Assembly (NCBI RefSeq): GCF_036108815.1
Contig: NZ_CP107985.1
Location: forward strand, 5,642,001 to 5,706,000
Direction: 5' to 3'
DNA length: 64,000 nucleotides
Origin: Streptomyces sp. NBC_00353
GTDB lineage: Bacteria; Actinomycetota; Actinomycetes; Streptomycetales; Streptomycetaceae
Part shown: positions 7,540 to 15,220 of the stretch, piece after piece
Position numbering within the stretch: the first letter of the stretch is position 1
How the letters are laid out: every line of letters begins with the position of its first letter
The notes under the pieces: model-generated
The model's input: only the letters and a program-made list of their open reading frames with translations
What the model was told of the DNA's origin: nothing
The model's database searches: none
Program-made: the position numbers and the translations under genes

Positions 7540-8586
7540 CTACCGCCCCTGACCGGCCGCCGGCTCCCCGCACCCGCACGATTGCCGCACCACCAGCGCC
7601 GACGGGAACTGCTTGAGCCGCTCCCGCCGGGACCCCGACACCCGCAGCGAGTCGTCGAGCACCAGGTCCACCGCGGCCCGTGCCATCGCCGGGCGGTCCG
7701 AAGAGATCGTGGTCAGCGGCGGATCGGTCAGACCCGCTTCCTTCACGTCGTCGAAGCCCGCCACCGCGAGCTCCCCGGGCACATCGATCCGCAGTTCGCG
7801 CGCAGCCCGCAGCACCCCGATGGCCTGGTCGTCCGTCGAGCAGAAGATCGCCGGCGGGCGGTCCGGGCCGGCGAGCAGCCCGAGCGCCACCCGGTAGGCG
7901 TCGTAACGGTTGTACGGGGCCTGGAAGAGCCGGCCCTCCGTCGACCGTCCCGACTCGTGCATCGCCCGCCGCCAGCCCTCGACGTGGTCGGCGACCGGGT
8001 CGCCGACCGCCGGGGTCGTCTCCATGCCGCCGAGGCACGCCACGTACGCGTTGCCGTGTTCGAGCAGGTGCCGGGTGGCCAGCTGTGCGCCGCCGATGTC
8101 GTCCGTGACGACCGCGACGTCGTCGATCGCCTCCGGCCGCTCGTGCAGCAGCACGACCCGCGCGTCCCACGCCTCTATCTCGGCCGCCGCCCGCTCGCTG
8201 GGGCCCTGGCTGACCAGGATCAGCCCGGAGACCCGCATTCCGAGGAAGGCCCGCAGGTAATGGACCTCGCGTTCGTCGCGGTAGTCGGAGTTGCCGACGA
8301 GGACCATTTTGCCGCGCTCGGCCGCGGCCTGTTCGACGGCGTGCGCCATCTCTGCGAAGAACGGCTGCCGGGCGTCCGGAACGATCATTCCTATGAGATC
8401 GGTCCGCCGCGAAGCCATCGCCTGCGCGACCCGGTCGGGCCGGTAACCCAGCTCTTTGATCGCGCCGAGTACCCGCTCGCGCGTGGCCGGGGCGACCGGC
8501 CGGGGTCCGTTGTTGATGACGTAGCTGACGACCGCGGTCGACGTCCCCGCCAGTCTCGCCACATCGTCCCGCGTCACCTTGGCCAC
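7540..8586 (-). CDS. LacI-family transcriptional regulator
   Basis: Cytoplasmic repressor of 348 residues. The N-terminal LacI helix-turn-helix and hinge are clear (VTRDDVARLAGTSTAVVSYV, then RERVLGAIKELGYRPDRVAQ), followed by a periplasmic-binding-protein-like effector domain (IGMIVPDARQPFFAEM, IFCSTDDQAIGVL, LAVAGFDDV). The effector is unknown and no transporter or sugar enzyme lies beside it. The GTG start (8584-8586) is 7 nt after a -10-like TAGACT (complement of 8594-8599), so it may be leaderless with its own promoter in the 24-base gap behind glnR. The C-terminal tail has two close cysteines (SCGCGEP), unusual for the family. Confidence 0.9.
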   Translation of the reverse strand: MAKVTRDDVARLAGTSTAVVSYVINNGPRPVAPATRERVLGAIKELGYRPDRVAQAMASRRTDLIGMIVPDARQPFFAEMAHAVEQAAAERGKMVLVGNSDYRDEREVHYLRAFLGMRVSGLILVSQGPSERAAAEIEAWDARVVLLHERPEAIDDVAVVTDDIGGAQLATRHLLEHGNAYVACLGGMETTPAVGDPVADHVEGWRRAMHESGRSTEGRLFQAPYNRYDAYRVALGLLAGPDRPPAIFCSTDDQAIGVLRAARELRIDVPGELAVAGFDDVKEAGLTDPPLTTISSDRPAMARAAVDLVLDDSLRVSGSRRERLKQFPSALVVRQSCGCGEPAAGQGR

Positions 8587-8610
8587 GCGCGGCAGTCTAC
8601 GCGGATGGAA

Positions 8611-9426
8611 CTACCTCTTGGCAGGCCGGACCGGGGCTTCTTCCGTGACCTCGGCTACCTCCGAGTGCCCCGGACGGGTGACGGGTTCGGCCGGTGCGGC
8701 CGCCGCAGTCCTCTCCGCCGCCTGGGCCTTGGCCTCGCCGGCCGCACGCTCCACCTTTTCCGGTGCGACGAAGCGGTAGCCGACGTTGCGGACCGTGCCG
8801 ATCAGCGACTCGTGCTCGGGGCCGAGCTTGGCGCGCAGCCGCCGGACATGGACGTCGACCGTCCGCGTACCGCCGAAGTAGTCGTAGCCCCAGACCTCCT
8901 GGAGCAGCTGGGCGCGGGTGAAGACCCGTCCCGGGTGCTGCGCGAGGTACTTGAGGAGTTCGAATTCCTTGAAGGTCAGGTCGAGGACCCGGCCCTTCAG
9001 CTTCGCGCTGTACGTCGCCTCGTCGACCGACAGGTCGCCGTTGCGGATCTCCATCGGGGAGTCGTCGGAGGTGAGCTGCTGCCGGCCGGTGGCGAGCCGC
9101 AGCCGGGCCTCCACCTCGGCCGGTCCCGCCGTGTCCAGCAGCACGTCGTCGATGCCCCAGTCGGCGGTGACGGCCGCGAGACCGCCCTCCGTCACGACGA
9201 GGATCAGCGGGCAGCCCGGTCCGGTGGACCGCAGCAGCTGGCACAGCGACCGCACCTGCGGCAGGTCGCGGCGGCCGTCCACCAGGATGACGTCGGCACC
9301 GGGGGTGTCGACGAGAGCGGGTCCTTCGGCGGGGGCCACCCGCACGCTGTGCAGAAGCAGACCGAGGGCGGGAAGCACCTCCGTCGACGGCTGGAGGGCA
9401 TTCGTCAGAAGCAGCAGTGAACTCAT
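8611..9426 (-). CDS. glnR: GlnR, global nitrogen response regulator
   Basis: Orphan OmpR-family regulator of nitrogen genes (271 residues). The receiver begins MSSLLLLTNALQPSTEVLP and contains VILVDGRRDLPQ, and the winged helix contains LTFKEFELLKYLAQHPGRVF, TRTVDVHVRRLRAKL and GTVRNVGYRF, which match Streptomyces GlnR as I remember it. The receiver is atypical and no partner kinase is adjacent, as known for GlnR, which is thought to act as a non-phosphorylated dimer. The last 45 residues are an Ala/Glu-rich tail that varies between species. It is divergent from a hydrolase gene across 306 bases holding a GlnR-box-like element. Confidence 0.95.
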   Translation of the reverse strand: MSSLLLLTNALQPSTEVLPALGLLLHSVRVAPAEGPALVDTPGADVILVDGRRDLPQVRSLCQLLRSTGPGCPLILVVTEGGLAAVTADWGIDDVLLDTAGPAEVEARLRLATGRQQLTSDDSPMEIRNGDLSVDEATYSAKLKGRVLDLTFKEFELLKYLAQHPGRVFTRAQLLQEVWGYDYFGGTRTVDVHVRRLRAKLGPEHESLIGTVRNVGYRFVAPEKVERAAGEAKAQAAERTAAAAPAEPVTRPGHSEVAEVTEEAPVRPAKR

Positions 9427-9732
9427 CGCCGCCCACCTGCCCGGGTCGTCGGTCGATGATCGTGCACGGTTTGCTCGCCTTGCTCGCCCATTACGTCGGT
9501 CCTCCTCGTTCCCTGCGAGAGGGGCACTCCCGGGCGGGGCCCGGGGGAGTATGCGGCACTTCTTCGTACGGTTCGGTGCGGCCGTACGACATCTGTCATA
9601 CGGGTTTTACGGTGCGGCCCCACGCCCTGGGACCGCTGAGCTTGTCGAAACGTCGTCGTAACAACGCGCGGAAAGCACAAAAGGACCCGGGGGCTGCATT
9701 GCCCGGATCCTCTTCCCAGCAGAATAGCCCAC
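9427..9732. other. Divergent intergenic region glnR / hydrolase
   Basis: 306 bases without a gene. Besides the GlnR-type repeat at 9647-9673 it holds a G/C-run-rich stretch (9520-9560) and a lower-GC patch 9590-9620. I could not assign the glnR -10/-35 confidently. Confidence 0.6.
9647..9673 (+). promoter_or_regulatory. GlnR-box-like element
   Basis: GAAAC (9647-9651), six bases, GTAAC (9658-9662), six bases, GAAAG (9669-9673). This is the alternating GTnAC/GAAAC 11-bp pattern of GlnR boxes (three half-sites). It lies 60 bases before the hydrolase start and 220 bases before glnR, so it could serve either gene. Confidence 0.55.
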
Positions 9733-10626
9733 ATGAGTTCTGTGTCCGAGAGTTCGTTTCGGAGTTCTTCTGTTTGCTTGATCACCCCGGGAGCCCGGCG
9801 TACGACATTGCGGACGGATGACGGGCTGTCGATCGAGGCGGTGTACGAACCGTGTACGGCCGGTGCCGGACCTGCCGCCGACCCGGCCGCCGCCGATACG
9901 GCGATCGTGGTCGCGCACGGTTTCACCGGATCGGTGGACCGGCCCGCCGTGCGGCGCGCGGCGGGTGTGTTTTCCCAGCGTGCGGCCGTGGTCACGTTCT
10001 CCTTCCGGGGGCACGGGGGGTCCGGCGGCCGGTCGACGGTGGGTGACCGCGAGGTGCTGGACCTGGCCGCCGCGGTGGCCTGGGCGCGCTCCCTCGGGCA
10101 CCGCCGGGTGGTTACGGTCGGATTCTCGATGGGTGGTTCTGTAGTGCTTCGGCACGGCGCGCTGTATACGGCACCGGGCACGACTGCGGCCACGGAACAG
10201 CTGCCCCGTACGGTTCCCGCGCACGGGGGGCGCACAGAAGCGCACGCGGATGCAGTGGTTGCTGTGAGTGCTCCCGCCCGTTGGTACTACCGGGGTACGG
10301 CTCCGATGCGACGTCTGCACTGGGTGGTGACCCGGCCCACCGGCCGGCTGGTCGGCCGGTACGGATTCCGCACGCGGATCGACCACAAGGAGTGGAACCC
10401 CGTGCCGCTCTCCCCGGTCGATTCGGTCCCGCTCATCGCCCCGGCCCCGCTGCTGATCGTGCACGGCGACAAGGACCCGTACTTCCCGCTCGACCACCCG
10501 AGAATGCTGGTGGACGCGGCACAGGGCCGCGCCGAGCTGTGGCTGGAGCGGGGCATGGGGCACGCCGAGAACGCAGCGGACGAGAACTTGCTCACCCGTA
10601 TCGCGGACTGGTCGGTCGCCGCGTGA
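9733..10626 (+). CDS. Alpha/beta hydrolase
   Basis: Predicted serine hydrolase of 297 residues. The core has VAHGFTGSVDRPAVRRAA (oxyanion region), FSFRGHGGSGG, the nucleophile elbow VGFSMGGSVVLRHG with Ser in G-x-S-x-G, the acid in LLIVHGDKDPYFP and the late His in ERGMGHAENA. The substrate is unknown. ATG 9733 is the earliest sensible start; no good ribosome binding site is seen and CAGAAT lies 7 nt upstream, so it could be leaderless. It is followed at 41 bases by a MoaD/ThiS-like gene in the same direction. A GlnR-type element lies upstream. Confidence 0.85.
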   Translation: MSSVSESSFRSSSVCLITPGARRTTLRTDDGLSIEAVYEPCTAGAGPAADPAAADTAIVVAHGFTGSVDRPAVRRAAGVFSQRAAVVTFSFRGHGGSGGRSTVGDREVLDLAAAVAWARSLGHRRVVTVGFSMGGSVVLRHGALYTAPGTTAATEQLPRTVPAHGGRTEAHADAVVAVSAPARWYYRGTAPMRRLHWVVTRPTGRLVGRYGFRTRIDHKEWNPVPLSPVDSVPLIAPAPLLIVHGDKDPYFPLDHPRMLVDAAQGRAELWLERGMGHAENAADENLLTRIADWSVAA

Positions 10627-10667
10627 TTCATGATGGACAGCTGACGCGAGACGAAGGGAGCGCCGCC

Positions 10668-10922
10668 ATGCCAGCGGGAACGATCCGCTACTGGGCCGCC
10701 GCCAAGGCGGCCGCCGGAACCGCGGAGGAGCCGTACGCGGCTGCGACGCTCGCCGAGGCGCTCGACGCGGTGCGTGAGCGGCACCCCGGTGAGCTCACCC
10801 GAGTGCTGCAACGGTGCTCGTTCCTGATCGACGGTGACCCCGTCGGGACCCGCGGCCATGAGACCGTACGCCTTGCCGAGGGCGGCACGGTCGAGGTGCT
10901 CCCGCCGTTCGCAGGAGGGTGA
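10668..10922 (+). CDS. MoaD/ThiS-family sulfur carrier protein
   Basis: Ubiquitin-fold protein of 84 residues that ends in the double glycine (PPFAGG) which E1-like enzymes adenylate and thiocarboxylate in molybdopterin, thiamine or cysteine synthesis. It opens with GTIRYWAAAKAAAG, typical of actinobacterial MoaD-like proteins, and has FLIDGDPVG and GTVEVLPPFAGG. AAGGGAG precedes ATG 10668. No moaE, thiG or moeB is near, so the pathway it serves is open; the nearby rhodanese and SseC genes suggest cysteine or thiosulfate-derived sulfur. It overlaps the ribosome binding region of the next gene. Confidence 0.85.
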   Translation: MPAGTIRYWAAAKAAAGTAEEPYAAATLAEALDAVRERHPGELTRVLQRCSFLIDGDPVGTRGHETVRLAEGGTVEVLPPFAGG

Positions 10923-10932
10923 ACCGCAGAAC

Positions 10933-12237
10933 ATGACCAGCAGCGATCAGCAGCAGCCGTACGGACAGGAGTCCGGGGCCGGGTACGGTCACGCGTACGG
11001 ACAGGGGCAGGGGCCGCAGACGTACGGCGAGCAGCCGTACGGGCAGCAGGCCCCGTACGACCCGGACAACCAGGCGTTCCAGGACCCCGGTGCCACGCAG
11101 ACGTGGGAGGGGCAGACCTGGGACACCCAGTACCAGCCGACCGTCCGGCCCGCACAGCACCGGCCGCAGTACCAGCAGCCGCCGTACGACCAGCAGCAGC
11201 ACGACCAGCAGTACGGGCAGCAGCAGTACGAGCAGCCGTATGCCCAGCAGCACTACGAGCAGCCGTACCCGGTCCGGCCGGCGCAGCCGCAGCAGCCGGT
11301 CGCCACGGCCGCCGCCGACGCCCGTCCCACTCCGCAGGGCGCCTCGGGCTCGTATCCGCTGCCCCCCGAGGCCCCGGCTGTCGCGGTTGCCGAGGCGGCC
11401 GCGGCCGATGTCACCCCGGACACCGCGGCGGGGCCCGACACCTCCGGTTACAGCGCGCCCACCACTCTGGGCAACAGCCGTGTCACCGATGCCCAGCGCG
11501 CCCGCGCCGAGGGCCGTTCGCCGATCATCGCGCCGGGCATGCAGCCGGCCGCGATCACCGCGGGTCTCGGGCTGCTGCTCGCCCTCGGTGCCGCGATCGG
11601 GCAGTACGCCCTGTTCGTGCCGCTGGTGCTGCTCCAGGCCGTGACCGCGGCGGGCTGGTTCCGGCTGAACGGCATGTGGCCGGCCCGGCAGGGCATCGCA
11701 CTCGCCTTCGCCGGTGGGTTCGTCGCCGATGTCGTACTGCTCGCCGCAGGGCGGGCCAACGCCCCTGCGGCGATCCTCGGCACCCTCGGCATCTGGGTGC
11801 TGCTCACCGTCGTCCTCCAGCTCCGCAGCCACGCGGGCGCCGACGAGCGGATGTACGGGCTGATGGCCACCGTGGCCTCGGCGGCCCTGGCGATCCTCGC
11901 CGCCGGGCATCTCGCGGCGGTGCCGGACGCGGTGACGGTGGGCGGTGCGGCCGTCGCGGTCGCCGTGCTCGCCCGCGCGCTGCCGCTGCCCGGGCCGGTC
12001 TCGGTCGTGGTGGCGCTGCTCGCCGCCGCGGGCGCCGGTGCCGCGGCAGGCGGGCTCACGGACCTCGGCGCGAAGGGTGCCCTCCTCGGGCTCGCGGCCG
12101 GCGGCTGCGCGCTGATCGGGCTGCGGGTGGCCAGCTATGACTACCCGTCACGTTTTGTGCACATGACCGCCGGCGTGGCGCTGCCGCTGACCGCAGCGGC
12201 GCCCGCCGTCTATCTGATCGGCCGGGCGCTCTCCTGA
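10933..12237 (+). CDS. Polytopic membrane protein with long Q/Y-rich N-terminal tail
   Basis: Unrecognised protein of 434 residues. The first 130 residues are a cytoplasmic, low-complexity tail rich in Gln, Tyr, Pro and Gly with repeated short units such as PYGQ, QQYGQ and YEQPY. From about residue 200 to the end there are about eight to ten hydrophobic helices (for example AITAGLGLLLALGAAIGQYA and LLGLAAGGCALIGL). The GGAGGG ribosome binding sequence lies over the end of the MoaD-like gene, so the two are probably coupled. The tail resembles prion-like or scaffold sequences. Actinobacteria have a conserved family of unknown function with this build. A strong terminator follows. Confidence 0.8.
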   Translation: MTSSDQQQPYGQESGAGYGHAYGQGQGPQTYGEQPYGQQAPYDPDNQAFQDPGATQTWEGQTWDTQYQPTVRPAQHRPQYQQPPYDQQQHDQQYGQQQYEQPYAQQHYEQPYPVRPAQPQQPVATAAADARPTPQGASGSYPLPPEAPAVAVAEAAAADVTPDTAAGPDTSGYSAPTTLGNSRVTDAQRARAEGRSPIIAPGMQPAAITAGLGLLLALGAAIGQYALFVPLVLLQAVTAAGWFRLNGMWPARQGIALAFAGGFVADVVLLAAGRANAPAAILGTLGIWVLLTVVLQLRSHAGADERMYGLMATVASAALAILAAGHLAAVPDAVTVGGAAVAVAVLARALPLPGPVSVVVALLAAAGAGAAAGGLTDLGAKGALLGLAAGGCALIGLRVASYDYPSRFVHMTAGVALPLTAAAPAVYLIGRALS

Positions 12238-12275
12238 CCCGGCACGACCCCTGCGTCCCACACGCCCCGGCGTGT

Positions 12276-12305
12276 CCCGGGCCGATACCTGTGTATCGGC
12301 CCGGG
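12276..12305 (+). terminator. Hairpin terminator after the Q/Y-rich membrane protein gene
   Basis: A perfect 12-bp stem (12276-12287 with 12294-12305) with a 6-nt loop lies 38 bases after the stop codon. Confidence 0.8.
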
Positions 12306-12420
12306 AACCGGGGAGAGCCCCGGCTCGTCGATCACCCCGGGGGTGCCGTGCAGCCGCAGTAGGCTCACGGACACCAGGCGGGTCCGGCCGGATCGGATGC
12401 AGGGTGGGGGAAGAACAGGC

Positions 12421-13110
12421 ATGCGCGCACTGCGAATACTGCTGGTCATGGTGGTGGTGCTGGGCGGCATCTTCATCGCCGTCGACCGGGCGGCGGTGTA
12501 CTTCGCCGAGTCGGAGGCCGAGGGCAGGGTCGAGATCAGCGGCTCCACGGTCGACTCGACGGACATCTCCATCAAGGGTTTCCCGTTTCTGACGCAGGTC
12601 GCCGGATCCGCGCTCGACGAGGTCGACATCAAGCTCACCGGCATCGAGACCGACGCCGGCGGCCGCAGGATCCGGATCAGCGAGATGAACGCCGAACTCC
12701 ACGACGTCACGCTGGCCGACGGCTTCTCCAGCGCCACCGCCGCCCGGGCCACCGGCACGGCGACCGTCTCGTACGAGGACCTGACGCACGCGGCCGACGA
12801 CGGCGTCGTCGTCCAGTACGGGGGCAACGGCAAGGTGAAGGTGACCGGCGCCGTCGAGATCCTCGGCCGCACGCTCACGCGCAGCGTGACCTCCACCGTC
12901 ACCCTGGTCGACGGCCACACCATCCGGGTGCACGCGGACAAGGTGCCGGGTGAAGGCATCCCCGGCCTCGAGGGCCTGGTGCGCAGGAAAACCGACTTCG
13001 AGCGGGAGATCGGGGCCCTGCCGAACGGCCTGAAGCTGCAGAGGATCGAGCCGACGAAGACAGGCCTGGAGATCTCCGTGACGGGCTCGGACATCCCGCT
13101 CGGCGGATAG
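12421..13110 (+). CDS. DUF2993 (LmeA-like) phospholipid-binding envelope protein
   Basis: Predicted protein of 229 residues anchored or exported by an N-terminal hydrophobic helix (LRILLVMVVVLGGIFIAV), with a DUF2993 domain (ISIKGFPFLTQVAGSALDEV, then RKTDFEREIGALPNGLKL). The mycobacterial relative LmeA (Rv0817c as I remember) binds phospholipid and affects lipomannan maturation. In Streptomyces the role is unknown, but envelope lipid transport or polymer elongation is plausible. GGGGGAAG precedes ATG 12421; an upstream frame extension to 12343 would place arginines before the signal helix and has no binding site. It lies between glnR and cysA as in mycobacteria. Confidence 0.85.
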   Translation: MRALRILLVMVVVLGGIFIAVDRAAVYFAESEAEGRVEISGSTVDSTDISIKGFPFLTQVAGSALDEVDIKLTGIETDAGGRRIRISEMNAELHDVTLADGFSSATAARATGTATVSYEDLTHAADDGVVVQYGGNGKVKVTGAVEILGRTLTRSVTSTVTLVDGHTIRVHADKVPGEGIPGLEGLVRRKTDFEREIGALPNGLKLQRIEPTKTGLEISVTGSDIPLGG

Positions 13111-13301
13111 GCGGTCCGATACGTAAGGCGTGCCGCGGCCGGGTAGGAGCCCCGACAGTCACTGCGCCACATAATGAGACGGACGCGTCCGGCCCGTAGA
13201 TGACCGAGGGGTCCGCTCGGCCCCGGTCCGGTCCGCGCGGCGCGGCAAGCTTGCTCTTGTCCCGCATTGTGGACGATCGTGTCTCATGATACGACACAAC
13301 G

Positions 13302-13331
13302 GTGACATGCCCGCCGGTACGTCCCTACGAT
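13302..13331 (+). promoter_or_regulatory. Promoter of the cysA leader peptide transcript
   Basis: GTGACA (13302-13307), an 18-bp spacer and TACGAT (13326-13331) form a good housekeeping promoter, and the leader ATG is 7 nt further on, so the RNA would start at or next to the ATG. An inverted repeat GTGTC-N9-GACAC (13279-13297) just upstream could be an operator. Confidence 0.55.
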
Positions 13332-13338
13332 CGGACCC

Positions 13339-13419
13339 ATGAAGCGACAGGCGGATCTCACGAAGCGGCGGGCAGTAGACCTGTGCCGCATCGCCGCCAT
13401 GCTCTGTCGCACCATCTGA
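13339..13419 (+). CDS. Cysteine-containing regulatory leader peptide upstream of cysA
   Basis: 26-codon ORF starting MKRQADLTKRR and ending VDLCRIAAMLCRTI. The paired LCR motif near the end is typical of the short putative leader peptides in front of sulfur-assimilation genes of actinobacteria. The ATG 7 nt after the -10 indicates leaderless translation. A hairpin begins on the first base after its stop codon and the rhodanese gene starts 144 bases later. The likely role is cysteine-sensing attenuation: ribosome stalling at the Cys codons would change folding of the following RNA. I infer this from arrangement; mycobacteria have an experimentally known system of this kind. Confidence 0.75.
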   Translation: MKRQADLTKRRAVDLCRIAAMLCRTI

Positions 13420-13439
13420 GCGGGATCGTCGCATCCCGC
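13420..13439 (+). promoter_or_regulatory. Hairpin directly after the leader peptide stop (possible attenuator)
   Basis: A 7-bp stem (13420-13426 with 13433-13439) and 6-nt loop starts on the base after the leader stop codon, where a stalled or released ribosome would control its formation. Confidence 0.5.
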
Positions 13440-13562
13440 ATTCCCGGCCCTTCGACCACTGTCAGGGCCCACCCCCGTGCATGTGTGTACGCGCAAATAC
13501 TGCGCCCCGTACATCTCGCATCACGCACCATCTCGCCGCAGACTGCCCCGGAGGAGAACAGA

Positions 13563-14408
13563 ATGAGCCGCAGTGACGTCCTGGTAGACGCCGACTGGGT
13601 CGAGGCCCACATCGACGACCCGAAGGTCGCCCTCGTCGAGGTCGACGAGGACACCTCGGCATACGAGAAGAACCACATCAAGAACGCCATCCGGATCGAC
13701 TGGACCAAGGACCTCCAGGACCCGGTCCGCCGTGACTTCATCGACCAGGCCGGCTTCGAGAAGCTGCTGTCCGAGAAGGGCATCGGGAACGACACCACGG
13801 TCGTCCTCTACGGCGGCAACAACAACTGGTTCGCGTCCTACGCGTTCTGGTACTTCAAGCTCTACGGTCACCAGGACGTCCGCCTGCTCGACGGCGGCCG
13901 CAAGAAGTGGGAGCTGGACTCCCGCGACCTGGTCGACGGCGACCAGATCCCGTCCCGCCCGGCCACCGAGTACAAGGCCAAGGCCCAGGACGAGTCGATC
14001 CGCGCCTACCGCGACGACGTCGTGGCCGCGATCGGCAACCAGAACCTGGTCGACGTGCGTTCGCCCGACGAGTTCAGCGGCAAGCTGCTCGCCCCGGCGC
14101 ACCTCCCGCAGGAGCAGTCGCAGCGCCCCGGCCACGTGCCGAGCGCCCGCAACATCCCGTGGTCGAAGAACGCCAACGACGACGGCACGTTCAAGTCGGA
14201 CGAAGAGCTCAAGGCCCTCTACGAGGCCGAGCAGGTCGACCTGGCGAAGGACACCATCGCGTACTGCCGCATCGGTGAGCGTTCCGCGCTCACGTGGTTC
14301 GTGCTGCACCAGCTGCTCGGAGTCGAGAACGTCAAGAACTACGACGGCTCCTGGACCGAGTACGGCTCCCTCGTGGGTGTGCCGATCGAGCTCGGCGCCA
14401 ACAAGTAA
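13563..14408 (+). CDS. cysA: Thiosulfate sulfurtransferase (two-domain rhodanese)
   Basis: Moves sulfane sulfur from thiosulfate or 3-mercaptopyruvate to acceptors in the cytoplasm. The 281 residues form two rhodanese domains. The N-terminal one lacks a cysteine, and the C-terminal one carries the only cysteine of the protein, Cys235, in AYCRIGERSALTW. VLVDADWVEAHIDDP and YDGSWTEYGS match the actinobacterial CysA/SseA type. GGAGGAG precedes ATG 13563. It sits behind a cysteine-containing leader peptide and is followed at 50 bases by sseC, the pair known from mycobacteria (cysA2-sseC2). The name cysA is historical and it is not the sulfate ABC ATPase. Confidence 0.93.
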   Translation: MSRSDVLVDADWVEAHIDDPKVALVEVDEDTSAYEKNHIKNAIRIDWTKDLQDPVRRDFIDQAGFEKLLSEKGIGNDTTVVLYGGNNNWFASYAFWYFKLYGHQDVRLLDGGRKKWELDSRDLVDGDQIPSRPATEYKAKAQDESIRAYRDDVVAAIGNQNLVDVRSPDEFSGKLLAPAHLPQEQSQRPGHVPSARNIPWSKNANDDGTFKSDEELKALYEAEQVDLAKDTIAYCRIGERSALTWFVLHQLLGVENVKNYDGSWTEYGSLVGVPIELGANK

Positions 14409-14458
14409 CTCCGCACGACCTGGACCAGCACGACCCCCGACCAGAAGGACAGAACACC

Positions 14459-14746
14459 ATGTGTGGAGCAAAGGCCGGCGGCCCCGACGCTTCGACCATC
14501 AAGCCCGGTGAGACCACCATCCAGGGCAGCGTGACCCGCGACGGCGAGCCCGTCACCGGCTACGTCCGCCTCCTGGACTCGACCGGCGAGTTCACCGCGG
14601 AGGTCCCGACCTCGGCGACCGGGCAGTTCCGCTTCTACGCGGCCGAGGGCACCTGGACGGTACGCGCCCTCGTCCCGGGCGGAAGCGCCGACCGCACAGT
14701 CGTCGCACAGACCGGTGGCCTCTCCGAGGTGGCCATCGCCGTCTGA
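14459..14746 (+). CDS. sseC: SseC / DUF1416 protein
   Basis: Small protein of 95 residues starting MCGAKAGGPD, with GSVTRDGEPVTGYVRLLDS and a short beta-rich, Ig/CnaB-like fold (TGQFRFYAAEGTWTVRAL). DUF1416 proteins are nearly always encoded next to rhodanese CysA in actinobacteria and are presumed to act in sulfur metabolism, but no reaction is established. The second-residue cysteine is conserved in my memory of the family and could be a persulfide acceptor. It is co-transcribed with cysA (50-base gap, AAGGAC before the ATG) and followed by a strong terminator. Confidence 0.88.
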   Translation: MCGAKAGGPDASTIKPGETTIQGSVTRDGEPVTGYVRLLDSTGEFTAEVPTSATGQFRFYAAEGTWTVRALVPGGSADRTVVAQTGGLSEVAIAV

Positions 14747-14767
14747 TTCGCGGCACAGACCGGCCGG

Positions 14768-14817
14768 AGGGCCGTACCCCAGGGGGTTGGACGCCTTCTG
14801 AACCGGGGTACGGCCCT
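14768..14817 (+). terminator. Hairpin terminator after cysA-sseC
   Basis: A perfect 13-bp stem (14768-14780 with 14805-14817) encloses a 24-nt loop, 22 bases after the sseC stop. Confidence 0.8.
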
Positions 14818-14953
14818 TCGCGCCGTTCACGGTGGTCTCGGCGGTGGCGTTCATGGGCCCGGGCGCAGTGGTGCTCGCAGGGGTGTGCGCAGCGCGGTCC
14901 GCAGGGCCGTCCGCGCTGTTCGCGTGCGCCCGGATCGGGCCTACGCTTGAGTT

Positions 14954-15211
14954 ATGTACGCCCGGCGCCGTCGCAGCTATTTCCTGCTGATGGGCGGATG
15001 CATCGTTCTGTTCGTGTCCGCCTGGGCCGTCGTACGGCTCTGGTCGATGCCCGTCGCCATAGGAATGTGCGTGGTCGCCATGGTCATCCCGCCGATCGCG
15101 GCGATGGTCGCCAACCGGCGGGGACCGGAGGACCGCTGGTGGGACGACCCCTCGGGCGACCCGAAGTCGGACGAGTGGTGGGACGAGCTCGACGGCAAGA
15201 AGCGCCAGTAG
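14954..15211 (+). CDS. DUF3099 small membrane protein
   Basis: 85-residue protein with a short basic N-terminus (YARRRRSY), two membrane helices (about residues 9-29 and 33-52) and an acidic, Trp-rich cytoplasmic tail with the family pattern RWWDDP and DEWWDELDGKK. Function unknown; DUF3099 is an actinobacterial family. ATG 14954 lies 6 nt after TACGCT (14942-14947), a leaderless-type start. It is convergent with the DsrE-like gene, and the two stops are 9 bases apart with no hairpin of note between them. Confidence 0.82.
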   Translation: MYARRRRSYFLLMGGCIVLFVSAWAVVRLWSMPVAIGMCVVAMVIPPIAAMVANRRGPEDRWWDDPSGDPKSDEWWDELDGKKRQ

Positions 15212-15220
15212 ACAGCTGCT

